Assembly: GCF_021155775.2 (NCBI RefSeq)
Contig: NC_060233.1
Span: forward strand, 13,828,782 to 13,892,781
Direction of reading: 5' to 3'
DNA from: Neodiprion pinetum
Taxonomy: Eukaryota > Arthropoda > Insecta > Hymenoptera > Diprionidae
Length of the DNA stretch: 64,000 nucleotides
Positions 24,301-36,044 of this stretch are shown here, one piece after another (within the stretch, counting starts at the first letter, position 1; every line of letters starts with the position of its first letter). Below the pieces are notes generated by a model. The model made no database searches. It saw nothing but the letters and a program-made list of their open reading frames with translations, and was not told the origin of the DNA. The translations under genes and the position numbers were made by a program.

Positions 24301-27300
24301 GCAACCTTTGCTAAGAAAACTTCTTAGCTCTGGACATCCCCTGGCCAAAGCTTCAACCCCGTTATCCGTGAGAAGTTCGCACCACGAGAGGTTGACGTGC
24401 GTCAAAAGAGGGCAGCCTTCGGAGAGATCTTTTAGAGAGAGGTCCGTCACTTCGGGACACGAGTCTAAATTCAGTCGTTGTAATTTTGGGCAATGACTAC
24501 TCAACGCAGCACACGTTGTGTCCGATATCTTTTTGCATCGACTTAGATTAAGCTCTTCAATGTTCGGACATAATTGGGCCAATGTTCGCATCGAATTGTT
24601 CCCTATACTTTGGCATCCCCTCAATGATAACTGTCTAAGAAATCCACCACAGCGTCTGGATATGTTTTCAATAACGGGACCCTGAGGATGAGTGATTTTA
24701 AAAATATTCATATATTAAATCGGTGAATTTATACATTTCAATTCCCTACCAAGTACTTTCACAATGAACTTGCTTTACCTCGACATCCCGTTGAAAATCA
24801 AACAAATCAATTCTCTGCCAGTTGGATCCATCCAAGGCCAGAACGTTCCAAGCTTTGCTGACTTGGGCACATCGACACAGTGAAACCACGTCCAAGTATG
24901 ATAAAATCCTGTCAAATTATAAATAGGTATAGACCGGGAGCCCATGACACTTTTTTCATGTCTCATTTGTTCACACTCAGCAGTATAAGACCCACCCAAA
25001 TCCTACCTTCCAACACACGGAGATGACTTCGCCGAACGTAAATCGTGAACCAAAAAATGGGGGCTGTGCCGGTAAAGCTGTATTAAGAAATCCGGGATCT
25101 AGAATTATTACTTACCGTGACGGCGTTTGTCGCAAATTACTATAAATGAAAAAAAAGTTTGGGCGGACGGCATTGCCGAACGTGTAGAGTGGATATGACG
25201 CGAAGTGACTCTGTTTATTGTTGTAAAAAATTGTTAATAAAAAATCATAACTTCTTAACGTTCGGCATTTTGTTAATTCATATAATTATATTCCAAAACT
25301 CGAGATAATATGATCGCCGAATATTTAGGTTGGATCGGGGGCCAGCCACCTACGCGTACTTTTGTCGTAAGGGTGTAGAGTATGCGTGTATCATACATTT
25401 ACCTTTGGAATTTTTATAGCAACTCATTACAATGCAAAATATGAAAAACTAGCTATTGCCGAACAATTTGAATGGATCTGCATGACGTAAAAAACAGTTG
25501 TAAATTGTCGGCCCAATGCTCATATATCATAATAACTACCTATCGTTCGGCATGCATTGCATTTTATAGATGTCCATTATAGTAAGCAATTTGTCAAGTT
25601 GCACGTTAAAATGATGGATACAAAGGAAGTTATTCCAAAAAAAAATATCAAGGCACGCGGCGCCAAGTATTGAAAAATTTAAACGTATACGCCTCTTGGA
25701 TAACTCTAGTGGCGCGGCTCGGTGGCAGATTCAGGCAACACGTGGACGTGCGAGTGCGGTCAGCTGTGCGGTTTATATATCAATTCAATTAAAAAGTGCT
25801 CTCCGAAATAAACAAAAAATGGGTGGTACGAGGTACTGTTGTGTCAGAATACGGGCTCAAAATTCAGATTAGACATTAAGAAAAAAAAATATGGCCGATT
25901 TAAGCATGAAAAACGTGGAAATTTTTGAAAAAATTTGTTTTCTGGATTTTTTCTTGCAATGTTACCGCCGAGAACTCATGCTGTAATCATGATCAGGGGT
26001 GTTCACGATAGTTAATGTTTGACAGGGAATTTTTATGTAATCATTGAACCACTCCTTTTTACAATGTAGCGGCAAGCACTTAAATATTCTATAAAAATAT
26101 AAGGTAATTTTTTTCTTGAAAAGTATTGAGTTCAGCACAAATTATCTGTGAACAAAAATATCTTAGAATTAGTCAAAGAATTCCTTCAATTTCTTTTTTA
26201 AATTTTTAGAGATGATTTTTGGTTTTCCAAAATATCTAAAACATTAAAATTTTCAAATTTTTTTTTTTTATTCTGAAAAAAATTGAGGATATTCTTTAAT
26301 CGATTCTAAGATATTTTTATTATATAACATTTTTTACTGAACTCTATAGTTTCCCAAAAAAAAATATTCAAGTTCACATATTCTACTATTTGCATAATTT
26401 TTTTTTCGAAAACTATTGACCCTTAGCAATATGAATGTTCGGCGATTACGTTTTTTTGTTCGGCACACCATAATTAATTGAAAAATATCTGTTACGGAAT
26501 TTTTGCAAACCCAACATAACAAAATCGGCCATTTATACCGTTGTATTAAGGAATTATTTATGGATTCTTTTTTCCCTAGTTACATGAAATATTTCTCATC
26601 ATTTTGTTCGGGGGTTACATTGATACGTTTATTATACTATTATTAATCATAAAACACCATTGCCGAACGGTAACAAGTAATACTGTTGACTAAACTTGGA
26701 TTTTAAGGTCTACGAAGTTCAATATCCAATTAATTTGTTCGGCATGTATTTTTTATACTTCCATTTTATTTGACAAACAATATAAAATCAGTGCCGAACA
26801 TTAATGTGTGATACACGCATACTCTACACCCTTAAGACAAAAGTACGCGTAGGTGGCTAGCCCCCGATCCAACCTAAATATTCGGCGATCATATTATCTC
26901 GAGTTTTAGTATATAATTATATGAATTAACAAAATGCCGAACGTTAAGAAGTTATAATTTTTTATTAACAATTTTTTACAACAATAAACAGAGTCGCTTC
27001 GCGTCATATCCACTCTACACGTTCGACAATGCTGTCCGCCCAAACTTTTTTTTCATTTACAGTAATTTGCGACAAACGCCGAACGGTAAGTAATAATTCT
27101 AGATCCAGGGTTTTTTAATACAGCTTCACCGGCACAGCCCCCACTTTTTGGTCCACGATTTATGTTCGGCGAAGTCATCTCCGTGTGGTGGAAGGTAGGA
27201 TTTGGGTGGGTCTAATACTGCTGAGTGTGAACAAATGAGACATGAAAAAAGTGTTATGGGCTCCCGGTCTAGTATAATCCAACTCCTTTTTGTTACCGAA

Positions 27301-28573
27301 CCGTGTGTGATTGCAGTTATTTTTTATCATCGATGAGCTTCTATACTACCATAATATTAAAATACATAAAGGATGTGTGTTGAGACAGAAAAACAATACC
27401 TAAGTAATAGTTCCTTTGGAAGCTTCTTATTAATCTGTGCTTCATCATCATGAAAGACTCGTGTCAACTGAAACAATAAGGATTATTTATTACATTGGAT
27501 GATTCATAGGATTGAAAAATTGCGTAAACAAGTTTTGGGTAACACTAGGGTGTATATGAAAATTTGACATGGGTTACTGGTACTTACTGGATTATTACTA
27601 AACCTATTAGCCAGAAAAAAAATATTTGATCTATTTCATTTTGCAAGTGCTTCACATATTGCAGCGCTTTTTAACATTGCAGTTGGGTTTCCATAAATGT
27701 AGTTTAGGCCTCAAAAATTTTTGAAATTCTGTAGGAATTGTACATTGATACAATGGAGATCCAGGTATACAATGCTATGTGTGAATACTTTTCATCGGAA
27801 TGTTACTAATTTCAAAGCACATTCAGAATGTGAAAATATTATATAAACTTTATTTATTGTCGGGTACATCTTGTGAACTTATTGATAAGAACAAATTTTA
27901 AGTTTTTTGTGAGTTTTAATGATGACAAAACTAAATGTTGAAAATTAATGGAATAAATAATAAACTGTCAATTATTTCAATGTTCAAAACTAGTGAATAT
28001 TCGATTATAGAAAAAGCAATGCTCTGCCCTTGGACGATCTTTTTCTCTTTCTGGATATCCTATCTTGCACTCTCGAATATAACTTTCTTGCTGTTTAAGT
28101 TCTTTCACTTGAGTAGGATAATACTAATATTTGGCCAACTCATTTAATTCAAAATCATTACAAAGTTGCAAAAAAGTACATTTTTTCTAGATTTTTCATT
28201 ATTTCACAGTTACTAACTTCGCTTTCATATAATTTTGATTAATATCCCGAAGTACCAGCAAATTGTCGCATTTTTCCCGGTTCTCAAAATTCCCTGATTT
28301 TTAGCTGCGTTCACGTTTTTTCTTAAACGTACACACAGTGATAACAAGCGGCGAACCGACCTGCATGTAAGACTGCTTCATCGTGGTGACAGGATTGTTG
28401 TGATTGTGTTGAGCAGTGTAGTAACCACTGTGATGGTGGTGATGATGGTGATGATGATGATGATGATGATGCGAGGGTTGCTGTTGTCGCCACCACTGAC
28501 CCCCGCCGCTTCCGGCTTCCTCGACTCCTTGTATCTGACCTCCACCACCAACGCCGATTCGACTTGCTTTTTT
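21351..28573 (-). CDS. FBXL20: F-box/LRR-repeat protein, FBXL20/FBXL2 type (SCF ubiquitin ligase substrate receptor)
   Basis: Minus-strand exons: 28573(?)-28361, 27467-27400, 24908-24779, 24681-24220, 24007-23816, 23741-23640, 22900-22685 and 21458-21351. All junctions are GT-AG and keep frame. Counting from the ATG at 28381 gives 432 residues (human FBXL20 about 436). Residues about 19-66 form the F-box (INKKLPKELLLR...SLCRCAQVSKAWNVLALDGSNWQ) that binds SKP1. The rest is a run of Cys-containing leucine-rich repeats (for example LSLSHCELITDEG, IELYDCQLITRAG) for substrate binding. The C-terminus CCVIL is a CaaX box ending in Leu, the geranylgeranylation type that anchors FBXL2/FBXL20 to membranes. 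The 28.4 kb exon stays open 64 codons upstream of that ATG, through a 14-His run, back to a polypyrimidine-AG acceptor at 28574. An alternative upstream start in an unseen 5' exon is therefore possible. The second intron of this set carries a large foldback element. Confidence 0.93.
24932..25400 (+). repeat. left inverted arm of the foldback element
   Basis: Pairs with 26,803-27,269. The last shared block is taagggtgtagagtatgcg followed by tgtatca; beyond it the arms diverge. Differences from the other arm are scattered single bases (for example cccatgacac against cccataacac), implying a moderately old insertion. Confidence 0.88.
26803..27269 (-). repeat. right inverted arm of the foldback element
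   Basis: Inverse complement of 24,932-25,400. The outer 20 bases (gtgttatgggctcccggtc) mirror the left terminus. It contains exact 7-mer copies at 26936, 27078 and 27164. Confidence 0.88.
28430..28471 (-). repeat. 14-histidine codon run
   Basis: Fourteen CAT/CAC codons in a row on the minus strand, in frame with the FBXL20 coding exon, flanked by Gly- and Gln-rich codons. The run is a mixed CAT/CAC microsatellite. It is translated only if the protein starts upstream of the ATG at 28381. Confidence 0.7.
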
Positions 28574-28599
28574 CTAAGAAAAAACCGTTGAACTTAACT

Positions 28600-31500
28600 T
28601 TTTTCACGAGGAGGCTGTTGAGTAATCCTTCATTGATTTATGATACTGATTATGTTGCGTTCTGAAATGAGCGCAATTTTTTTACTCGCATGTTCATGCG
28701 TGCTAAAAATCACGTACACATATGGGTAGATGGGTACGAATAACTGAGTCACATTAATGGTATGCCCAACCCCAAGCAATGCAAATAATGAATGAAAGCA
28801 ATGAAGTTATTGTAACACTTGAAATATAGAACAAAGTAAAGTCTGTTGGTATTGTATCATCATAACTTTATCATTTAATTAATGCTTCGGTATTCACATT
28901 GCTCAAAGTATATATTACCCCCTGACAATGAGATCCAAATTTAACGTGTAGAATAATCAGCTGGTGCCTGCTTATGAATAGTTATAAACGAGCACAGAAA
29001 TGTTCCGTACCTCTGTGAACGTTAATAATAGGCTGAACTCGTACTTTCGACAAGCATATATTACGAAAACCAATATACTGGAATGTTAGTGCTGAGACAA
29101 GCAGATAAGCAGTAATGATCCGTAACTTCTAATAATTGTAATACGCGCCTAGTATTGCAGAAATAAGAGTGCTTTCATTTTGCATGAAACTAACTCCATG
29201 ATTATTTTAGTATGAACAGATATTTGCGTATTATTCACAGCTATGTTAGGCGGTCAAAAAAACAAAAACAAAAAGAAAACAACAAAGATCTTCTGAATGA
29301 TGTAATATCAGTGAAGATTTAGTTTTCCTAGATTTAGTAAATATACATACCCGTTAAATGAATTAGATAATTGTCTCCGCCGATAGTCAACAGTCACTTT
29401 GTACATACAACTCCTTTACTTTAGAAAATAAAATAAAACTGATTATTCATCAGGCTAACATAAAAAGGTCATTAAAATATATTCTACTTATAGGACATTA
29501 TTTTTTAAATCTGATAAGATTCATGGTCAAATTGTTCATTTGCTTCATTTCATTAAAATTTAATTCTACCTATAAAAAGGAATATTCATAAATTTTTTGA
29601 ATTATATATCCTCACTGTTTTGGAGTTACAAACTTTTTAAATGATTATAAAATGAACCAAAGTAAGATGTTGAAAAAATTCAAGACACATTTTTCATGCT
29701 TCGAGTGAAAAATTCTTTGGAAAAATATTGAAAAATTATAATCGTATAAAAATCAAACTCGAAAAAGAATTCTTATAATCTCGATGATTACATTAAGTAA
29801 GTTTTCCAAAGAATATTCTTCAATGTATTTGTTTGTAAATTTTAAGCCAACTATCATTACGAACCTGTTTTGTTATATTTCTATTATATATTTAAATATC
29901 AATTGGGTCAAATGTCAACTACCGAAAAAAAAAATGAATTTCTCATGAGGCGAAAAATTTGTTTCATGGAATTTACTGTTGATTGAGCGTTACGCTATGA
30001 AGCTGTTTGTTTCTTTAATTAGGAGAAAAAGTTTATCACACAAAAATTTTCTGATTAGTCTAGTGAAAAAAGTAAAATCCTGTATACTGTATCTTAGTCG
30101 ACTACGCATTTCATGAAGTAAATTTCTTATCTAACGAGATGTTAACTTTTTTTCGCAAGAATTCCATCAAAATTCAAATTTGAATAAACAATAAAAACAA
30201 TATATTATTAATAAAAGAATAGCGGATGGGAGTACCATGTTGAAAAATAAATTTCTTTTGTGTTATTTTTGAAAAAATTTGTTATTTCTAAACTTATGAT
30301 TTATGAATATTCTATTTATGAATCTATGACTCGAGATGAAAGAAAACGTTTTGATGTATTTCGACGTCTCATTTAATTTTACAGTTATATTCATCGGAAA
30401 AATTTCAATGGGAATTACTTAAAACTTCCATTACTGAAGAACATATCGAGATAGAAATGTAAAAGATATCGAGAATCATCTTTTCAATAGGTACTATGAG
30501 ATGAAAAAAAACGTTAAGCAAATGAAAAATTCCACCTTCCTATCTTATCCAATTTAAAAAATAATTTCCACTATACGTAATTCTCGCAAACAAAATATGA
30601 TTACATTTCATAACAGAGTGCTTTTGCGTCACTTGCTTATCCATATTTCTCTCTCTTGCTCATACCATTTGTAATTGTCTAATTCTCATTCGTAATGTTT
30701 CTTATTTGCATATTATACTTCTTCATCAACGTTTCCCAATTCTGCAGCTTGAATATACATATACTTGGTACTATTTTTGCAGCAATTCTTAGAATAGTCA
30801 ACGCTTCACAAGAGCGACTGAATGCTTAGCTCTGAATAGAACAGCAACCGAACAGCCTTAATCCAACCAATCACAAAACAAGTGCTAGACTGATAGTAAA
30901 ATTATGAAGTCATCAGATAACGGCATCTAAGCCATAGCTATGAACCACTGACTAGTGTGCAGTAGAGGGAGTGATTTACGTCACTGTAATTCACTTGACA
31001 CTGTAACGTGATGATAGAATGATAGAACAAAAACATTAACAATGAAGTACTTGGTGTATGCGAGCAATAAAATTATATATTCAACTAACTTCGTACAATC
31101 TGTACACGGTGTCCCAATTCAGTAAAATCAATCTAATATATTGAACAATAATTGACTTTAAAAAACAGTTAAATTTCGCACAGTTATCATAGAGGGCATG
31201 AAATGTGAAAATTTGAACAAATTAGACACGTTTTTGACTAAGAAAAATGAATTCTTGCTTTGGAATAAAAGTTATAGCAAATGTTAAGATGATTTCTGAC
31301 ATATCTCTTTTTTTGTCTTGAGCATAGAAATCCAATTTGTTTATTCTTTGAAACTGATAATCTTGTATGAAACACAACTCTATTTCACCTCAAACACTTT
31401 CAAAGATGTTGGGCAATATTTGTGCCTGAATAATAAGCCAAGTCTTGCAATAATGAATGTCTGTAGACAACCTTTCATGATTGAATGTGGTTTAGAATTG

Positions 31501-32300
31501 CAGAGAACAATAAAATCAACAAACATCAAAACATTCGTATTTTAAATTAGTTGTTGGTTGCAGTGTTTACTACATCACTCAAATTGTCTATATATAGAAT
31601 TGAGGGTAGATTGATCAGTTGTTTATTTCGATATTTTCGCAAGACGATTGCAAACGTATACAAGCATAAACATTGGTAGATTAAAGTATAAAAAATAACA
31701 AGTTCTTTGTCTCGTGAAAAATTGTATACGAAAAAAATAAAGCACAACTTATCAGAATCAATATCTACTAGCTTGGAATTATCATTCCAAAATCAAATAA
31801 CAATGAAAAAAGTAACGATTTTTAATCCAGCCAGACGATGGTTCCGTTGTAAACAACAAAGGAAAAACCGCCTGAAGTAAGTCGATGAGGCAAGTAAAAT
31901 ACAGAGGGAACAAAGAGACACCGACCGCGAGATTGGAGGATGAAAACACAAGTATAACGGCGAGGAAGAAGCTTCCGTGAGCCGCGAAGCAATCGGCGAT
32001 ATCAAACAGTGGTTCGGATAGAGTCTAACTGCGGTGCGAAATTTTGAAGTTTGTGTCGCAGGCCGAGGAGACAGAAATGCGGATCAGCTGTTCGCCACAG
32101 TAATGACAACACGCATATACCGTGCAGCGTATCCCGATGTTCGATATTACTTGTTTAACGATACCTAACAGGATTATAGGCGCATGGGTTACCTCGAGCT
32201 TGGTGCGCCCGGAGTGTATCATCCTTTTGGTTGTCCTTGCTTCTTTCAACTTTCAAAATTACCGAACAACCACAAGAAATTCACTTCGACTGGTTATGCT
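28600..32300. other. gene-free AT-rich stretch upstream of FBXL20
   Basis: No reading frame with coding character. If FBXL20 has a further 5' exon, it should lie here or in the GC-richer segment near 32 kb; I could not pick out its donor site. Confidence 0.35.
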
Positions 32301-32359
32301 GCTACGCTTCACTAAAGAAATGGCCGAGTCCACTGAGCGTAGAAGATGCTCCTGAACCT

Positions 32360-32510
32360 GGCTCCGATTGGCCGCAGAGTCTCGGCTTGGCGACAGGCTG
32401 GCCAATCAGCGGGCCGCTCCTCTTTGTTTATCCGATTCTGATTGGCCCCTATTTTCACGACTGAATAACAAACAAACAACAGAAAACGCGGAGACTCGCG
32501 ACGTCACAAC
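32360..32510. promoter_or_regulatory. CCAAT-box-rich promoter-like segment
   Basis: Three CCAAT/ATTGG boxes lie at 32367-32371, 32402-32406 and 32441-32445, about 35-39 bases apart, in a locally GC-rich stretch. A GACGTCAC (CRE-like) octamer is at 32500-32507. Clustered CCAAT boxes with this spacing are typical of NF-Y-bound promoters. It lies upstream of FBXL20 on its transcribed side and could be that gene's promoter. No gene is visible on the other side. Confidence 0.4.
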
Positions 32511-32599
32511 CCGCCGAGTTCGATGCCTTCCGAAGTATCGACACAAAGCGAACCTTGTTTACGCGGCGCGAGTCGGTTGATTTTACAGTTACGCGAATT

Positions 32600-35500
32600 T
32601 TAGACAGACTCTGCTGCTATTGCCCTCTGGGTCACCGTCAATGCCAACTGAGTCGTATGAGTCATTTTCTGGCATTCTATGTTCTACGCAATTTGGATTT
32701 TATGTTTATTGACTCCTCCAACGCGTTGCATAGGCTCTACGTAGAAATCTTTCTTACCAGCAGTCGCGAAACTAACCGAAGAATGAGCTGACAAAGATTG
32801 TTACATTTCGGAGAAGCTCGACAGGTGTCGCTCTCTGCAGGAATTTGACGGATAATTTCGCAACTCTTTCATCGCATATAGTCCAATTGCATCGCATATG
32901 AGGATCAAAGATGCGGTGAATCTTCGCAATTCGTGATCTTTGACGCAGCCTTTGGGGTCATAGTTAACAAAAGAACCTGTGTCATGATATTTAATTGTAA
33001 AGACCGTGAAAATGTACATTAAGAATGATAGAAAGTATTCTAATTGACTTGTTGCATTCCAGCTGATAATTACGGCGGCGCTCTCTTTGCACTGTAAACT
33101 ATTGTCGTATAGTTACGATGAGAAAGCTTTGTGCACTCTTACCATAGTTCATATTGTTAGATCCATATCGATATATGTACACAAGTACCATCATAATTTA
33201 CAACACTCTTGTATCGCAAGTTCTTACATATCATGTTACCCCTTATTTCGTAAGCCAAGTTCGTACCTACGCAATGATTTCGCCATTAGCTCCACACACA
33301 ACCCTTAATTTACGATTGTAATGGCAATAACTCAAAATAGTTAGACCTACAATTGATTTCAAACTCAAAATACAATTAAGATAAACCTACAGACTAAATG
33401 CAGAAAACGTGGGAGAGCAGAATAAATACAGAAAACTTGGGAGAGCAAATTACATGCAAGGAATCTCTATTCTCATAATTAGCGAAGACGTTTTTGATTT
33501 TAAAAATAAGTACCCTATCAGCGCTTCACCGCTTGGTTCTTTAAATCAGTCGTCTTGTGCTCGTATAATTAAACAATGCCTTTAAACTCATCCCAAATTA
33601 CGTATAAAAACCTCGATTCAGAGCAAAGTCATCAGAACCAAGTCAGAAGTATGAAAGCCAAGTCAGAAGTGAGAGAACCAGGCTAGATTCGCAATTTTAG
33701 AGAACATTATAGAGAACATGAGTTGCAAGTAAATCAAACCATTCATAAAACCTAACTCCAAGAACCTATTGAAATAACTTGTCAATAAATCTGTATTTAA
33801 ACCATTGTGTTGTCATCGAGAATTATTTCAATCACACGTAGTCATAGTTGGCTCGATTCAAAACTAATTAACTTTCAGAATTGGTCAGCTGTACGAGAAG
33901 ATCTGAAGAGCTGATGAGCAAACTTCTTGGATTCAAATAAATCAAAATATTGAGTGCATTAGAAGACAATAAAATACTCGGATTTCAATTCCATGCCATA
34001 TAACTGTGATGAATATATTTAAAAAATACATCGTCCTCTGCGTATAAGGCGATTTTCAATAGCTTCTGTTGGATAGGGGAAGGTCAACAAATTACCAATG
34101 ATTATATACGACTGAAAGGCACTGTTTTTATCTATATTTTATGTTTTGGAATTTGAAAAATGGTCTATAATTGTTCGACTTACTACATCTTCAGAAGGTA
34201 ATAGACTTTGCGTCAACTATGCACTTTTTATGGCATTATCGAGGTGACCATTGCATGGAATGAAGGAAAAAAAAAAAACAAGTGTTTTCAGGTTCAAGAA
34301 ACTCGTAGTTATTTTTGGAACTAAGAACTCTAAAGTCTTCACAGTACTCTCTTTCTTTATTATATCGGACGTGAATAATTTTGATTCCAGCAAAATTACT
34401 TGTGAGAATAAATGTGTAACAAACTGGATAAAAATCGTACTAACGGTTTCGAAGGTTACGTGGAAAGTGTTGTGAAAATCGTGTGCGAGTGCAAAGTAAA
34501 ACAATTGTAGACAAGTTTTTAAATTCCGATGTTCAAAATAATGATAAAACCAGTATCTTTCAGTCATATAAACATTGTTTATTTTTGAACCCCCGCTTAT
34601 CAATAGTAGCTGTTCAATGCTAACTTAAAAATCACGCGTAGACGGGCAACGAGTCCTCTTAAATGATCGTAAAAGTAAAAGGAATATTACAATTATCTGC
34701 AGGTACGAAGTATTTTGTTGTGAAGATGATATTTTACTAATTTTTATTATCATCATTTTAGTATTTATACGTTTGTTTAATAAAAACAAATTTTACTACG
34801 AATTTATTATACATGAGCATGACTGGTAATTCGACTTCCTCATGATCCATCACTCATTGCCATATCAAACAAGGAAACAGTTCTTTACTGTGAATAAAGC
34901 GCGAAAAATAATTCGGCGAGTAATTTTTTGGTCACTTTTTAGTAATTCAACAGCTACTATTTCAATCAAAAACGTCGCTCTTCTCGCTTTTCTTTTGAAG
35001 TTCTGCCGTTACCAGCCCTGGACCTAGAGAACGCGAATGGAGATGAAGGCACGCAAAAATAGTTTCGTCAATTTTTTCACATCATATAGAATTTCTTTTC
35101 CGTTCGACGCTTACTTTTTGTTGAGTGTTTTGACGAAAACGTCTGATTCACAGCTTGACGGACCAACGATTCGGTTCGTTGGCATTTATAGGCCACGTTC
35201 ATTTCCATTCGCATTCGGAGAATGGGCACATGAGGTATATGCCCGAATATGTGGAATTAAAAAAAAGACTAGCGATAATTAATATCGGACATCGATATCG
35301 TCATGAATTTGTGAACGGTATTGTTAGTGCGGAAAACGAATTGCGCGCATGTCTAGTCCGAATTAATCAAGATATCCTCAATCCGTTTCTCTGATACACA
35401 TGCGTATATATATATATATATATATATATGGTATATAAGATAGATGCCTCATTAAATTATCTATTTGTGCTGTTTTTCGTAGAATATTTTTCGTTTCTTC

Positions 35501-36040
35501 GCACAAATATTATCCCGTTTTACTGTTTATTGCGCTTTAAGAGAATATTGTTTTGGTCGACTTAAAAAATATGAGGTCAGCATTCGAGACACTATTGTAC
35601 GATATCAAGTCAGTGAGGCAGTAACATTGAATTTTGAGATGATTTTATTACACGCAGAAATTCTTTTTATTCGATATTGACAGCATTGACTAAGATTGAT
35701 AATCCCAGATTATCTAACACAGAGTCAATCTCTTAGCAAATCTGAAATCTATTTGTAATCTTCAAAAATATAGTGGGCCATTTCTGCATTGTCAACTGAC
35801 GCTAGAGTTGTCCAATATACAACGGAGGGAAAGGATTATTTGAGTCAAGTGATATTCGTTTGATTAAGTTAGATACTATAGTCAAATGCGGGGAACACAA
35901 TACTTACTTAATTCAACAAAATACTCGTAATAACTTAATATAGAATTGACTCAAGCCTTTGAATGATCATGCTGACTATCAATTTATTCAAGATAACACG
36001 GCTTGAGTTCCTTGCGATGTTGCGAATTTTGTATCAAGAA
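32600..36040. other. gene-free stretch
   Basis: Only chance frames. Two short tandem duplications are visible: a ~28-base unit around gcagaaaacgtgggagagca (33,400-33,450) and a unit around gccaagtcagaag (33,635-33,675). A TA microsatellite lies at 35,405-35,429. Confidence 0.4.
35405..35429. repeat. (TA)n microsatellite
   Basis: Uninterrupted alternating T and A over 25 bases, directly visible. Confidence 0.9.
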
Positions 36041-36044
36041 AATG

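Larger units (their letters stand above)
24932..27269. mobile_element. 2.34 kb foldback DNA transposon in an FBXL20 intron
   Basis: The sequence from 24,932 reads inward as gaccgggagcccatgacac. The sequence ending at 27,269 is its inverse (gtgttatgggctcccggtc). The two arms stay complementary for about 465 bp. TA borders both ends (24930-24931 and 27270-27271), which fits a 2-bp TA target duplication. The 1.4 kb middle has no transposase-length frame, so the element is non-autonomous. Thirteen exact GCCGAAC/GTTCGGC 7-mers are scattered through arms and middle. Without the element the host intron would be only about 150 nt. Superfamily is uncertain: TA duplication suggests Tc1/mariner-like, but the long arms and dispersed motifs are unusual for that group. 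Confidence 0.85.

Noticed and set aside
31105..31125. tacacggtgtcccaattcag, similar to MITE ends of the tacagggtg type.
   Set aside because: Single end only; no matching right end seen.
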